Positions 1-8,189 are shown, numbered from the stretch's first letter. The stretch is 64,000 bases of DNA from CADEEX01 sp964577955 (GCA_964577955.1 CAZOAZ010000031.1:10542-74541); one strand, 5' to 3'. Translations and numbers: made by a program. Notes: generated from the letters alone by a model not told the origin.

Positions 1-1
1 C

Positions 2-232
2 GTAGCGGACGCCTACTGGCTGCCTCCCGATGCCGGGCCGATTGGCCCCATGGCACTCGAGGTCGCCTGCTCCCTCGGCCTGACCAGCGAAGGGCGGCCG
101 GCCACGAAGATGCGCCTGACGCAAACCGGGTTCGAGGAAGGCGCGCGCTGGCGGCGTTACTACGAAGTGATGCAGGCGGCCTGGCCCGATGCGCTGGCCT
201 CTCTAAAAGCACTCCTGGAGAAACCGGCATGA
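2..232 (+). CDS. SRPBCC/AHSA1-type protein, 5' truncated by window edge
   Basis: The reading frame is open from the first bases of the window to a TGA at 230-232, so only the last 76 residues are visible. The end looks like the C-terminal helix of an AHSA1/SRPBCC (START-like) protein: TGFEEGARWRRYYEVMQAAW followed by DALASLKALLEK, the usual 'W...L..L' closing helix. Members of this family bind hydrophobic ligands or act as Hsp90 co-chaperone-like domains, but the ligand cannot be inferred here. The ATG at 50 is internal to the open frame and probably not the true start. Its stop overlaps the next start (ATGA at 229-232), suggesting translational coupling. Family call is by pattern and moderately sure. 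Confidence 0.6.
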   Translation, partial: VADAYWLPPDAGPIGPMALEVACSLGLTSEGRPATKMRLTQTGFEEGARWRRYYEVMQAAWPDALASLKALLEKPA

Positions 233-1869
233 TCGCGATCTTGTTCGTCGCCGCCGCGCTTGCCGCCGCCGCGCCGCAGCAGGCGTCACACGATCATCCG
301 CCAGGCACGAGCGAACGGCCGGTGACGCTCCTGACCGGGATGGGGAACGTCCGTCATCCGATTCAGACGCGGAACGCCGACGCTCAGCGCTTCTTCGATC
401 AGGGGCTCACCTTCGTCTACGCCTTCAACCACGAGGAGGCGATCCGGTCGTTCCGGAAGGCGGCGGAACTGGATCCGCGGTCGCCGATGCCGCTCTGGGG
501 CGTCGCGCTGGCGCTTGGTCCGAACATCAATCTGGATGTCGATCCGGCGCGCGAAAAGGAGGCCTACGACACCGTTCAGCAGGCGCTGAAGCTGCTCGGC
601 AACGCGCCGGCCAACGAGCGGGCGTACGTGAACGCGCTCGCCAAACGCTACTCGGACGATCCCAAGGCGGACTTGAAGGCGCTGGCGGTTCAATACAAGG
701 ACGCGATGAAGGCGCTGGCGCAGGCGTTTCCGAACGATCTCGACGCCGCGACGCTTTACGCCGAAAGCCTCATGGATCTGCGGCCATGGCAGCTCTACGC
801 GAACGACGGCACGCCCAACGAGGGCACCGCCGAAATCGTTGACGTCCTCGAGACGGTACTGCGGAAAAATCCAAACCACGTCGGCGCCAACCACTACTAC
901 GTCCACGCGACCGAAGCGTCGCTGGCGCCGGAGCGCGCCTTGGCGAGCGCGCGCAGGCTCGAAACGCTCGTCCCCGCCGCCGGCCATCTGGTCCACATGC
1001 CGGCGCACACCTACATGCGGACGGGCGACTATGCGGGCGCCGTGAAGGCCAACGCCCGCGCGGCGGAAGTCGATCGGCGTTACATCGCCGAGACCGGGGC
1101 CGACGGCGTGTACCCCGCGATGTACTACAACCACAATCTCGACTTCCTCGTCTCCGCGGCGATGATGACGGGGCAATTTGCCGAGGCCAGCAAGACCTCG
1201 GCGATCCTGGTCGAGAGCGTGCAGAAGATGGTGGGCGACATGCCCATGATCGAGCCGTTCGGCGCGAAGACCATTTATGTGCTGTTGCGGTTTGCCAAGT
1301 GGCAGGAGCTGCTGGCGCTGCCCGCGCCCGACGGGAAGTCGGCGATTCTGACCACGGTCTATCGCTTCGGCCGCACTTTCGCCCAGGCGATGCTGGGCGC
1401 GGCCGCCGCCGCCGATGCTGAACGCGCCGCGTACGAGGCCGCAAAAAAGACCATTGCCGCCGACACGCCGTGGCTGTACAACTCCACCCCGGGCATGCTG
1501 GCGGTGTTCGACGCGGTCCTGGACGCCCGGCTCGCCGCGATGCGGAACGATGCGGCCGGCGCGATTGCCGCCTGGCGCCGGGCCGTGGCGGCGGAAGACG
1601 TCCTCAACTACGACGAACCGCCCGACTGGTTCTACCCGACCCGCGAATCGCTCGGCGCCGCACTCTTGAAGGCCGGCCGGACCGACGACGCGGAACGGGT
1701 GTTCCGGGAGGATCTCGAGAAGAATCCGCGGAACGCGCGGTCACTGTTCGGACTCTGGCAGACGCTGCGAACGGTCGACCCACGGGGTGCGGCCACGCAG
1801 GTCGCCGGGCGCCGGTTCCAGGACGCGTGGAAAGACGCGGACGTTGAACTGAAGCTGACCGATTTTTGA
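229..1869 (+). CDS. Secreted tetratricopeptide-repeat protein
   Basis: A 546-residue protein with a short hydrophobic signal peptide (residues 1-16, IAILFVAAALAAAAP) and then a His-rich stretch. TPR-like helical repeats follow: around residues 58-98 (FDQGLTFVYAFNHEEAIRSF), a block with NHYYVHATEAS near 222, HMPAHTYMRTGDYAGAV near 257, and a C-terminal pair near 475-520 (ESLGAALLKAGRTDDAERVF). The AH(T/S)Y-type motif and overall length match large secreted TPR proteins common in Acidobacteria and Bacteroidetes that have no assigned reaction. It probably serves as a periplasmic scaffold. It overlaps the upstream SRPBCC gene by 4 bp and is likely co-transcribed with it. Confidence 0.75.
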   Translation: MIAILFVAAALAAAAPQQASHDHPPGTSERPVTLLTGMGNVRHPIQTRNADAQRFFDQGLTFVYAFNHEEAIRSFRKAAELDPRSPMPLWGVALALGPNINLDVDPAREKEAYDTVQQALKLLGNAPANERAYVNALAKRYSDDPKADLKALAVQYKDAMKALAQAFPNDLDAATLYAESLMDLRPWQLYANDGTPNEGTAEIVDVLETVLRKNPNHVGANHYYVHATEASLAPERALASARRLETLVPAAGHLVHMPAHTYMRTGDYAGAVKANARAAEVDRRYIAETGADGVYPAMYYNHNLDFLVSAAMMTGQFAEASKTSAILVESVQKMVGDMPMIEPFGAKTIYVLLRFAKWQELLALPAPDGKSAILTTVYRFGRTFAQAMLGAAAAADAERAAYEAAKKTIAADTPWLYNSTPGMLAVFDAVLDARLAAMRNDAAGAIAAWRRAVAAEDVLNYDEPPDWFYPTRESLGAALLKAGRTDDAERVFREDLEKNPRNARSLFGLWQTLRTVDPRGAATQVAGRRFQDAWKDADVELKLTDF

Positions 1870-1927
1870 CGATGTGTCCGCGCGACGCGGACCCTACAGA
1901 CTGAAGATTCGACCGAAAGGGGCAACC

Positions 1928-2266
1928 ATGACCGTCTCTGAACGTTCCGTCGGCACCGTCACCATTCTCGATGTATCTGGCAGCGTCACACTCAACGACG
2001 GGGCCGATCAGGTTCGCGACAAGGTCAAGGCCGTGCTCGCGGAAAACAAGAAACACGTGCTCGTCAATCTGGCCAAGGTGTCATACATGGACAGCGCCGG
2101 TCTCGGCGAACTGGTCCAGGCCTATTCCACGGTCTCGAAGGCGGGCGGCGCGCTGAAGCTCGTCAGCCCCACCAAGCGCCTGCAGGATCTCCTGGTCATC
2201 ACCAAGCTCGCCACCGTCTTCGACTCGTTCGACGACGAAGCGAGCGCCGTCGCCAGCTTCAAGTAA
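1928..2266 (+). CDS. STAS-domain anti-sigma factor antagonist
   Basis: A single-domain STAS protein of 112 residues, of the SpoIIAA/RsbV type. The fold signature is clear: VGTVTILDVSGSVTL (first strands), then the phospho-acceptor loop MDSAGLGELVQAY around residues 58-70, where the Ser of DSAGLG is the residue phosphorylated by an anti-sigma kinase in known members. In this family the unphosphorylated form binds the kinase and frees a sigma factor. No kinase, phosphatase or sigma gene lies nearby, so its partner is elsewhere. The ATG at 1928 is preferred over an upstream start at 1874 because GAAAGGGG precedes it and the family begins at this point. A hairpin repeat follows the stop. Confidence 0.9.
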   Translation: MTVSERSVGTVTILDVSGSVTLNDGADQVRDKVKAVLAENKKHVLVNLAKVSYMDSAGLGELVQAYSTVSKAGGALKLVSPTKRLQDLLVITKLATVFDSFDDEASAVASFK

Positions 2267-2274
2267 CAGCAGTA

Positions 2275-2329
2275 CGTGGGGTCCGGCTTTAGCCGGACCT
2301 GCAGAATCCGGCTGAAGCCGGATTCCACG
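2275..2329. repeat. REP-like double hairpin (family A)
   Basis: Two adjacent palindromes, GTCCGGCT-tt-AGCCGGAC (2281-2298) and AATCCGGCT-ga-AGCCGGATT (2305-2324), are enclosed by an outer pair CGTGG/CCACG (2275-2279 and 2325-2329). The whole can fold as a three-way junction. It lies between the STAS gene and the convergent SRPBCC gene, where it could also stop transcription. Other copies of the family are listed below. Confidence 0.8.
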
Positions 2330-2332
2330 ACA

Positions 2333-2944
2333 TCATCGCGCGCGGCGGCCACGCCGCGCGCGCCACAGCAGCACCGCCAGCGTTCCACCGATCACCGCGG
2401 CGCCGCCGACGAGCGCCGCGGCGGCGTACGTCACCGGACCCGGCGGCGCGGGAATCGCCGCCCGCGCCGCATCGTTGAAGGCCCTCCGCCGCGCCAGCTC
2501 CAGCTTGAGACTCTCTTCCCCTTGCGCCATCGCCCAGCGGTGATTCGCACCGAAGACCGGCCGCAGCAGCGGCGTCAGCGCCTTCAAGAGCGGCTTCTCC
2601 GCGCGAATCCTCCAGTCGTAGGTGATGTTCACAAACCCGCCGTCCTGCGCGAACGTCCAGACGCCGCGGCCGACGAAATCGCCCAGTGCCTCGATCGTGA
2701 ACCCGTAGGGATACTTCGTCTCGACCACGACCGACTCCCAATCCAGCGTGTACGGCAGCCAGCCTTTTGTGTGGAGGCGGACGCGACGGCCCAACCCGTT
2801 GGCGTCCGGCGGCGCGATCTGCTCGACGTCCAGATACACCGACGGCCACCACCGCGCCAGCGACGACACGTCGCCGATCACGTCGGCAACCTCGCCGCAC
2901 GTGCCCTCAACGCGCCAATGGGTGATGAAATGGTAGCGGTTCAT
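2333..2944 (-). CDS. SRPBCC (polyketide cyclase-like) protein with C-terminal membrane anchor
   Basis: A 203-residue protein. Residues 1-150 resemble the START/SRPBCC fold: a first strand with YHFITHWRVEGTCGEVADVI, then ARWWPSVYLDVE, and the closing helix WAMAQGEESLKLELARRRA. The C terminus (about 173-197) holds one transmembrane segment, TYAAAALVGGAAVIGGTLAV, followed by a basic tail LLWRARRGRRAR, so the lipid-binding domain is tethered to the membrane. The ATG at 2944 was chosen because the domain begins there; an upstream in-frame start at 2974 would run into the AATTGAC hairpin. Ligand unknown. It lies just upstream of nothing on the same strand and downstream of mscS. Confidence 0.65.
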   Translation of the reverse strand: MNRYHFITHWRVEGTCGEVADVIGDVSSLARWWPSVYLDVEQIAPPDANGLGRRVRLHTKGWLPYTLDWESVVVETKYPYGFTIEALGDFVGRGVWTFAQDGGFVNITYDWRIRAEKPLLKALTPLLRPVFGANHRWAMAQGEESLKLELARRRAFNDAARAAIPAPPGPVTYAAAALVGGAAVIGGTLAVLLWRARRGRRAR

Positions 2945-2957
2945 GGGGGCTGAGTAC

Positions 2958-2991
2958 GAATTGACAATCGTCAATTGTCAATTGTCAATTC
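2958..2991. repeat. AT-rich AATTGAC inverted repeat (family F)
   Basis: GAATTGACAAT at the left and ATTGTCAATTC at the right form an 11-bp stem around repeated TCAATTG units. It sits between the mscS stop and the SRPBCC start on the minus strand and is strikingly AT-rich against GC-rich surroundings. It may act as an intergenic hairpin or protein-binding site. Confidence 0.7.
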
Positions 2992-2998
2992 GTGTTTT

Positions 2999-3910
2999 CT
3001 ACCCGGCATAGGGGCGGATTCCGCGGCCGGCGAACGTCGTCAGCAACCGGCGACGGAGTTCGTTCGCGATCTTGCCCTGGTTGAGCGGCTGGGTGCGGAA
3101 CTTCGTACGCACGGTGGCCATGCCGTCGGCGATCGACTCGACGCCGACGATTTCGATCGCGCTCAGGAGCAGCGGCGCCCAGTGCGGATCCTTCTGCATC
3201 GACGCGCCGACTTCGGCGATGGTTCCGTAGACGCGATCGAGATTCTCCGAGTACAGGACCCGGACGTCGACGATCGCGAACGAATACTGTTTGCTGAGGT
3301 TGGCCAGCGCGGTAATGGTGCCGTTGGGAAACACGTGCACCGCGCCTTCGCCGTCGCGCATCACGATCGTCCGCAGATTGACCTGCTCGATGTGGCCCGC
3401 CGTGTTGTTGATGCGCGCGATGTCGCCGACGCGGACCTGATCCTCGAGGATCATGAAGAATCCCGAAATCACGTCGCGCACCAGGTTCTGCGCGCCGAAG
3501 CCGATCGCCAGGCCGACGATGCCGGCGCCGGTCAGCAGCGGGACGACGTCGATGGTGAGTTCGCGCAGCAGCATCAGCAGCGCGACAAACCACACGGCCA
3601 CCGTCACGAGCCGCGCCAGGATGCCGCCGAGCGTGCTCGCCCGCCGCTGCCACTCGAGATCGTGCTCGCGCGGTCCGTAACCAAGCCGGTGCTCGGCGGC
3701 CCCAATCGCCAGCCGCGACGCGCGCACGACACCGGCGGCCGCCACCAGAATGACGACGATGCGCAGCCCGTGGGTCAACAGCCACTCGGCCACCAGCCGC
3801 GGCTCCATCCGCACTTCCGCGACGCCGAAATGCGAGAGCAGCAGCGACAACGCCACGACGGCGGCGACGGCCACCATCAGCCAGGCCAGCGAGCGGACGA
3901 ACGTCTTCAT
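2999..3910 (-). CDS. MscS-family mechanosensitive ion channel
   Basis: A 303-residue inner-membrane channel of the small-conductance mechanosensitive family, which opens under membrane tension during hypo-osmotic shock. Three hydrophobic segments occupy the N-terminal half (about residues 8-28, 47-66 and 96-115). They are followed by the pore-lining TM3 signature GAGIVGLAIGFGAQNLVRD (about 130-148) and the start of the beta domain, ISGFFMILEDQVRVGDI. The C-terminal alpha/beta vestibule runs through FPNGTITALANLSKQYSF. Length is close to E. coli MscS (286). It lies downstream of pyk with a 10-bp gap, possibly sharing its transcript. Confidence 0.9.
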   Translation of the reverse strand: MKTFVRSLAWLMVAVAAVVALSLLLSHFGVAEVRMEPRLVAEWLLTHGLRIVVILVAAAGVVRASRLAIGAAEHRLGYGPREHDLEWQRRASTLGGILARLVTVAVWFVALLMLLRELTIDVVPLLTGAGIVGLAIGFGAQNLVRDVISGFFMILEDQVRVGDIARINNTAGHIEQVNLRTIVMRDGEGAVHVFPNGTITALANLSKQYSFAIVDVRVLYSENLDRVYGTIAEVGASMQKDPHWAPLLLSAIEIVGVESIADGMATVRTKFRTQPLNQGKIANELRRRLLTTFAGRGIRPYAG

Positions 3911-3920
3911 GACGCGGCGG

Positions 3921-5333
3921 CTAGAAGCGCTGAATCTTCAAATAGTTGGCATCGACCCGCCCGAGGTCGGGGTTGATGCTGACGAGGACGACGAGACCGC
4001 CTTCGGCGACCAGGCCGCGGTCGATCAGTTGACGGCCGATTTCCGCGCCGCCGAGATCCACCGCATCGAGATGGTCCGCGAAGATCGACGACACGCCCCA
4101 GTGCAGCGACAACTGACGGGCCATGTCGTGGCGGTTGGTGACGGCCAGAATCGGCACGCTCGGCCTAAGCGCCGACAATCGCCGGGCGGTCTTGCCGCCG
4201 CGCGTGATCGCCACGATCGCCTGCGCGTCGCCGCGTTCGGCGAGCGTGACCGCGGCTTCGCAGATCGCGCGGGCATGATCGTGATCCGGTTCGTCGGCGA
4301 GCGCCACGCGGCCGGTCTCGGTGCGTCCGCTTTCGGCGTCGCAGATGATGGCATCGAGCGTCTGCACCGATCGCGCCGGAAACGCGCCTGATGCGGTCTC
4401 GCCCGCCAGCATGATCGCATCCACGCCATCGTCGACGGCGTTGGCGGCGTCGCTGACTTCGGCGCGCGTCGGCCGCGCCTCGGTGGTCATCGACTCGAGC
4501 ACCTGAGTGGCGAGAATGACCGGCACCTGACGGGCCCGGGCGTGGCGGATGATCTCGCGCTGCGCGCGCGGCACGCGTTCGAGCGGCATCTCGAGCCCGA
4601 GGTCGCCGCGCGCCACCATGACGCCGTCCGAGGAATCGATGATGGCGTCGAGATGCTCGAGCGCCTGCGGCCGTTCGAGCTTGGCGATGAGCGGCACGGT
4701 GGTGCCGTGGTCGGTCATGATCTGGCGCGCCTGGCGCAGATCGCTGGCCCCCTGAACGTAGCTGAGCGCCACCATGTCGACGCCGAGCGCCAGGCCGAAG
4801 CGGAGATCGTCGGCGTCCTTCCTCGTCACCGCCGACGCCGGCAACTTCACGCCCGGCGCGTTGATCCCCTTGTGCTGACCGAGGCGTCCGCCGTCGACCA
4901 CCGTCGTGACAATCTCGGTCCCGTCGGTCCGTTCGACCTTCAGCTCGATGCTGCCGTCCGAGAGCAACAGGCGATCGCCGGGGCGAACGCCGCGCGCGAG
5001 CCCGGCAAATGACGTGGCGATGCGTTCGGCGTTGCCTTCGAACGTGCCGGTCGCAATGCGCAGCGTCTGGCCGCGGGTGAGCGTCACCGGCCGGGCGCCC
5101 TCGAGCGCCCCGGTGCGGATCTTCGGACCGCCGAGATCCTGGAGGATGGCGACGCTGCGCCGCGCCCGATCCGCGGCCTCGCGGACGCGGGCGAACGTGG
5201 CGGCCTGTGTTTCGTGCGTGCCGTGCGAAAAATTCAACCGCACGATGTCGGTGCCGGCGGCGATCAGTTGATCGAGGACCGCGTCGCTGTCAGACGCGGG
5301 CCCGACCGTGGCGATGATTTTCGTCTGCCGCAT
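3921..5333 (-). CDS. pyk: Pyruvate kinase
   Basis: Glycolytic enzyme transferring phosphate from phosphoenolpyruvate to ADP. The protein has 470 residues, the normal bacterial length. It opens with MRQTKIIATVGPASDS, then DIVRLNFSHG. Metal and substrate residues are visible in LIAKLERP (the conserved Lys-x-Glu) and MVARGDLGLEMPLERVP. The domain-closing signature TQVLESM followed by ARPTRAEVSDAANAVDDG is intact. The C-terminal regulatory domain ends in VLVSINPDLGRVDANYLKIQ. The start at 5333 is chosen because the family begins at MRQTK; a longer frame to 5525 would run through the divergent methyltransferase gene. The two start codons are only 16 bp apart, so the promoters must overlap the coding starts or lie within the opposite gene. 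Confidence 0.95.
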   Translation of the reverse strand: MRQTKIIATVGPASDSDAVLDQLIAAGTDIVRLNFSHGTHETQAATFARVREAADRARRSVAILQDLGGPKIRTGALEGARPVTLTRGQTLRIATGTFEGNAERIATSFAGLARGVRPGDRLLLSDGSIELKVERTDGTEIVTTVVDGGRLGQHKGINAPGVKLPASAVTRKDADDLRFGLALGVDMVALSYVQGASDLRQARQIMTDHGTTVPLIAKLERPQALEHLDAIIDSSDGVMVARGDLGLEMPLERVPRAQREIIRHARARQVPVILATQVLESMTTEARPTRAEVSDAANAVDDGVDAIMLAGETASGAFPARSVQTLDAIICDAESGRTETGRVALADEPDHDHARAICEAAVTLAERGDAQAIVAITRGGKTARRLSALRPSVPILAVTNRHDMARQLSLHWGVSSIFADHLDAVDLGGAEIGRQLIDRGLVAEGGLVVLVSINPDLGRVDANYLKIQRF

Positions 5334-5349
5334 GTAGAATTCGATCATT

Positions 5350-6003
5350 ATGGGCCAGATCGTTCCCGATGCCGTCGAGCGATACCTGAGCGGACTGAAT
5401 CGCGCCAGCGATCCGGTCCTCGAAGCGATCGCGCGCGCCGGCGTCGAGCAGGATCTGCCGATCGTCGATGCCGAAGTGGGGGCGCTGCTCCGGGTGCTGG
5501 CGTTGTCGGTCGGCGCGACGCGCATCCTCGAAATCGGGACCTGCGTGGGCTATTCCGGCATCTGGCTGGCCGGCGCGCTGCCCAGGCACGGCATGCTGAT
5601 CACGATGGAGAAAGATCCGGCTCGAGCTCGCACGGCCCGTGCCAACTTCGACCGGGCTGGATTGGGCGATCGCGTCAACGTTGTGATTGGCGACGCCCAA
5701 CTGCTGGTCACAAAAGTGTCGGGGCCCTTCGATTTGATCTTTCAAGACGGTAGCAAACCGCTCTACGTCACCTTGCTCGACAAACTCGTCGATCGCCTCA
5801 GGCCAGGCGGACTGCTCGTCACCGACAACGTGCTGTGGGACGGCGAAGTCGTGCCGGGCTACCTGCCGGCGCCGATTCGCAACGCCAGCGACACCGAGGC
5901 GATCAAGAAATACAACGAGCTGATCAACACGCATCCACAACTGATCACCGCCACGGTGCCACTGCGGGATGGAGTGGCGATCTCGGTCAAGAAGCCGGTG
6001 TAG
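5350..6003 (+). CDS. Class I SAM-dependent O-methyltransferase (COMT/CCoAOMT-like)
   Basis: A 217-residue cytosolic methyltransferase. The SAM-binding motif I is RILEIGTCVGYSGIWLAGAL (about residues 57-76), motif II acidic residue in LITMEKDP, and the metal-binding/catalytic region is LIFQDGSKPLYVTLLDKL plus TDNVLWDGEVV, where D and N coordinate the divalent cation in the caffeoyl-CoA O-methyltransferase family. Substrate in bacteria of this family is variable (catechols, tRNA hydroxyuridine in TrmR-like members), so no symbol is given. It starts 16 bp from pyk in the opposite direction and ends just before a G-rich repeat and an assembly gap. Confidence 0.85.
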   Translation: MGQIVPDAVERYLSGLNRASDPVLEAIARAGVEQDLPIVDAEVGALLRVLALSVGATRILEIGTCVGYSGIWLAGALPRHGMLITMEKDPARARTARANFDRAGLGDRVNVVIGDAQLLVTKVSGPFDLIFQDGSKPLYVTLLDKLVDRLRPGGLLVTDNVLWDGEVVPGYLPAPIRNASDTEAIKKYNELINTHPQLITATVPLRDGVAISVKKPV

Positions 6004-6147
6004 AGGTTAGAGATTGGGGGCTGGGGGCTGGGGGCTGGGGACTGGGNNNNNNNNNNCCCCCGGTGCCCCGGGGGGTTGGGTGGGGCTTTCGCGTACCCCC
6101 CGGGGGTTGCGTGTTTTGTTTGGGGGGGGGGGGGGGGGGGGGGGGGG
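6003..6147. repeat. G-rich repeat (family C), 10-N gap and poly-G run
   Basis: Tandem GGGGGCTGGGGGCT units (6014-6046) run into a gap of ten N (6047-6056). The far side is a distorted G/C-rich stretch ending in 26 consecutive G (6122-6147). The sequence to the right of the gap looks unlike the rest of the genome and is probably low-quality assembly; see findings. Confidence 0.8.
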
Positions 6148-6154
6148 CACTGGG

Positions 6155-6301
6155 ATGAACATCGAAGCGTGGCTCAAAGCGGCGATTGCGGACGCGGAGA
6201 AGCGCGGCCTTCCGGAGTTGAAGCCGCTGCTCGAAGGGCTGGCGCACGCGACCAAGGTCTTGCGGACGGCGAACTTCGGCGGGCGGGCCAATGACCGTTG
6301 A
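6155..6301 (+). CDS. Micro-ORF preceding the amidase
   Basis: A 48-residue ORF, MNIEAWLKAAIADAEKRGLP followed by ELKPLLEGLAHATKVLRTANF. The pattern (short amphipathic helix, 'RGLPEL.PLLE.LA.AT..LR') resembles small proteins I recall next to GatA-like amidases, though I cannot verify this here. It overlaps the amidase start by 11 bp, which supports coupled translation. The start is uncertain because a suspect poly-G run lies 8 bp upstream and no clean ribosome binding site can be read. Confidence 0.6.
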   Translation: MNIEAWLKAAIADAEKRGLPELKPLLEGLAHATKVLRTANFGGRANDR

Positions 6302-7616
6302 AGAATTCGCGCGGCAGTTCCGGGCGCGGCAGATCAGTTCCGCCGAGGCCACCGAGGCGTGCCTCGAGAGGATTCACGCCGACAACCCGCGTCTCAATGC
6401 GTTCATCCTGGTGATGGCCGACGAGGCACGACGCCAGGCGAATGAGGCCGACCGCGTGCTGGCGGCGGGAGAGGACCGCGGACCGCTGCACGGGGTTCCG
6501 CTCTCGGTGAAGGACCTGTTCGACATCGACGGCACCGTCACCACCGCCGCGTCGCACGTCCGCGACGGCATTGTCGCCACGAGCGACGCGCCCGTGATCA
6601 CGCACCTCAAACGGGCCGGCGCGGTGATCGTCGGCAAGACCAACCTGCACGAGTTCGCCTTCGGCACGACCAACGAAGACTCGGCCTACGGACCGGCGCG
6701 CAACCCATTCGATCCATCGCGGTCACCCGGCGGCTCGAGCGGCGGTTCGGCGGCGAGCGTCGCCGCCGGCATGGCGCTCGCAACGCTCGGCACCGACACG
6801 GGCGGTTCGATCCGAATCCCCGCGGCCGCGTGCGGCATCGTCGGTCTGAAGCCGACCTACGGCGAGCTTTCGGCGGACGGCGTCATTCCGTTGTCGCGGA
6901 CCATGGATCACGTCGGCCCGCTCACGCAGACGGTCACGGACGCCTGGTATCTGCTTCATGTGCTGCGCGGCGACAGCGTCGTGCGGCCGCTCGAACCGGC
7001 CGACGCCGGCGATCTCCGCGTCGCCGTTCCGCGCGACTATTTCTGCGAACGCCTCGACGACGACGTCCGGCAGCGGTTCGACGCCGCGCTCGAGGCGCTC
7101 CACATGGCCGGTGTGGTCGTCACCGAGGTGTCCATTCCGAGCGCCGAATTCATCGTGCCGATCTACATGCACATCGGGTTCAGCGACGCGGCGGCCTACC
7201 ACGCCGACACCTTGCAGAAGATGCCCGAGCGCTACACGACGCCGGTCCGGCTGCGGCTCGAGATGGCGCGCTACGTGCTGGCCGAGGATTACGTGCGGGC
7301 GCTCGACGGGCGCGCGGCGCTGCGCCGCGAAGTCGATCGCGCGTTGCGCGGTCACGACGCGTTGATCCTCCCGACGCTGCCGATTCCGGCGCCGCACATT
7401 GGGGCGTCAACCGTGCAGATCGGAGAATCGAAGGAGCCGGTGCGGAACATGATGCTGCGATTGACGCAGTGCTTCAATCTCACCGGTCATCCGGCGATCT
7501 CTCTGCCGTGCGGAAAGACTCGGGACGGGCTGCCGGTCGGCCTGCAGCTGGTCGGCACACACGGACAAACCGACGCGTTGCTACACGTCGCGAAAGCGGT
7601 GGAAGCGATCGTTTGA
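6291..7616 (+). CDS. Amidase (amidase-signature family, GatA-like)
   Basis: A 441-residue amidase-signature enzyme that hydrolyses a carboxamide. The Ser-cisSer-Lys triad is complete: Lys74 in GVPLSVKDLFD, the cis-Ser in SPGGSSGGSAAS (149/150) and nucleophile Ser173 in GTDTGGSIRIPAA. The substrate-binding C-terminal half continues normally to PVGLQLVGTHGQTDALLHVA. No gatB or gatC is nearby, so a free-standing amidase is likelier than the glutamyl-tRNA amidotransferase subunit, although the two cannot be fully separated by eye. It overlaps the upstream micro-ORF. A family A palindrome lies just after the stop. Confidence 0.9.
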   Translation: MTVEEFARQFRARQISSAEATEACLERIHADNPRLNAFILVMADEARRQANEADRVLAAGEDRGPLHGVPLSVKDLFDIDGTVTTAASHVRDGIVATSDAPVITHLKRAGAVIVGKTNLHEFAFGTTNEDSAYGPARNPFDPSRSPGGSSGGSAASVAAGMALATLGTDTGGSIRIPAAACGIVGLKPTYGELSADGVIPLSRTMDHVGPLTQTVTDAWYLLHVLRGDSVVRPLEPADAGDLRVAVPRDYFCERLDDDVRQRFDAALEALHMAGVVVTEVSIPSAEFIVPIYMHIGFSDAAAYHADTLQKMPERYTTPVRLRLEMARYVLAEDYVRALDGRAALRREVDRALRGHDALILPTLPIPAPHIGASTVQIGESKEPVRNMMLRLTQCFNLTGHPAISLPCGKTRDGLPVGLQLVGTHGQTDALLHVAKAVEAIV

Positions 7617-7625
7617 TCTCGGTGG

Positions 7626-7643
7626 CGTCAGGCTTTAGCCGGA
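7626..7643. repeat. REP-like palindrome, imperfect (family A)
   Basis: GTCAGGCTTTAGCCGGAC, with the conserved CTTTAG core and one mismatched arm position. It lies between the convergent amidase and coiled-coil genes. Confidence 0.6.
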
Positions 7644-7653
7644 CAACTGGAAG

Positions 7654-8031
7654 TCAGCGCGTGTGTCGTTCCAAGGATTGCAGCCGCACTTCGTGATCGT
7701 CGAGCGATTTGACAAAGCCCGCGTGTTCAGCCGCGTTCACCGCCGAAGGTGACCCCAGGTCGCTCTTGGCACTGGCAGATTGTTCGAGCGCCAGTTTGAG
7801 ATCGGCTTTGAAATGCTCATAGAGCACGTCCATGTGGCGCCGGGTATCCCGGCCATCTTCGAGTAGTCTCTTCTCGAGCTGGTCGAATCTGGCGTCCACG
7901 CGATCGAACCGCGCGTCCACTTGCGCGAACCGCGCATCCACTTGCGCGAACCGCTCGTCTACGCTCCTGATGAGAGAGTTCACTCGCTCTGGGAGTTCGC
8001 TCAAACCGTCCTTCTTATCGTCAACCGACAT
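7654..8031 (-). CDS. Coiled-coil protein with RF-x-x-VDA heptads
   Basis: A 125-residue hydrophilic protein without signal peptide or membrane segment. Residues about 26-54 consist of four to five consecutive seven-residue repeats (RFAQVDA, RFAQVDA, RFDRVDA, RFDQLEK), a classic trimeric or dimeric coiled-coil heptad, followed by two further helical stretches. GAGGG precedes the ATG at 8031. Function is not recognisable; such proteins are often scaffolds or phage-fibre-like stalks. It converges with the amidase and stands alone on the minus strand. Confidence 0.65.
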   Translation of the reverse strand: MSVDDKKDGLSELPERVNSLIRSVDERFAQVDARFAQVDARFDRVDARFDQLEKRLLEDGRDTRRHMDVLYEHFKADLKLALEQSASAKSDLGSPSAVNAAEHAGFVKSLDDHEVRLQSLERHTR

Positions 8032-8157
8032 GAACCCTCACATCCTAGCATCGTCGTCGCAGTGAGATGACGATGACCTGACGATGAGGGAATGCGAACC
8101 TCGTGCCGCATAGACCTCCTCATGTTGATCGACGTAATGGCGACTTCGCCCGCGCCT

Positions 8158-8179
8158 GCCCTGAGCGAAGTCGAAGGGC
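8158..8179. repeat. CTGAGCGAAGTCGAAGG repeat (family E)
   Basis: GCCCTGAGCGAAGTCGAAGG plus a closing GC forms a hairpin with CCCT/AGGG ends. The same element in diverged form lies at 19333-19362 inside a coding sequence. Motifs of this kind are frequent intergenic repeats in environmental genomes. Confidence 0.6.
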
Positions 8180-8189
8180 CAGCCGCGGA

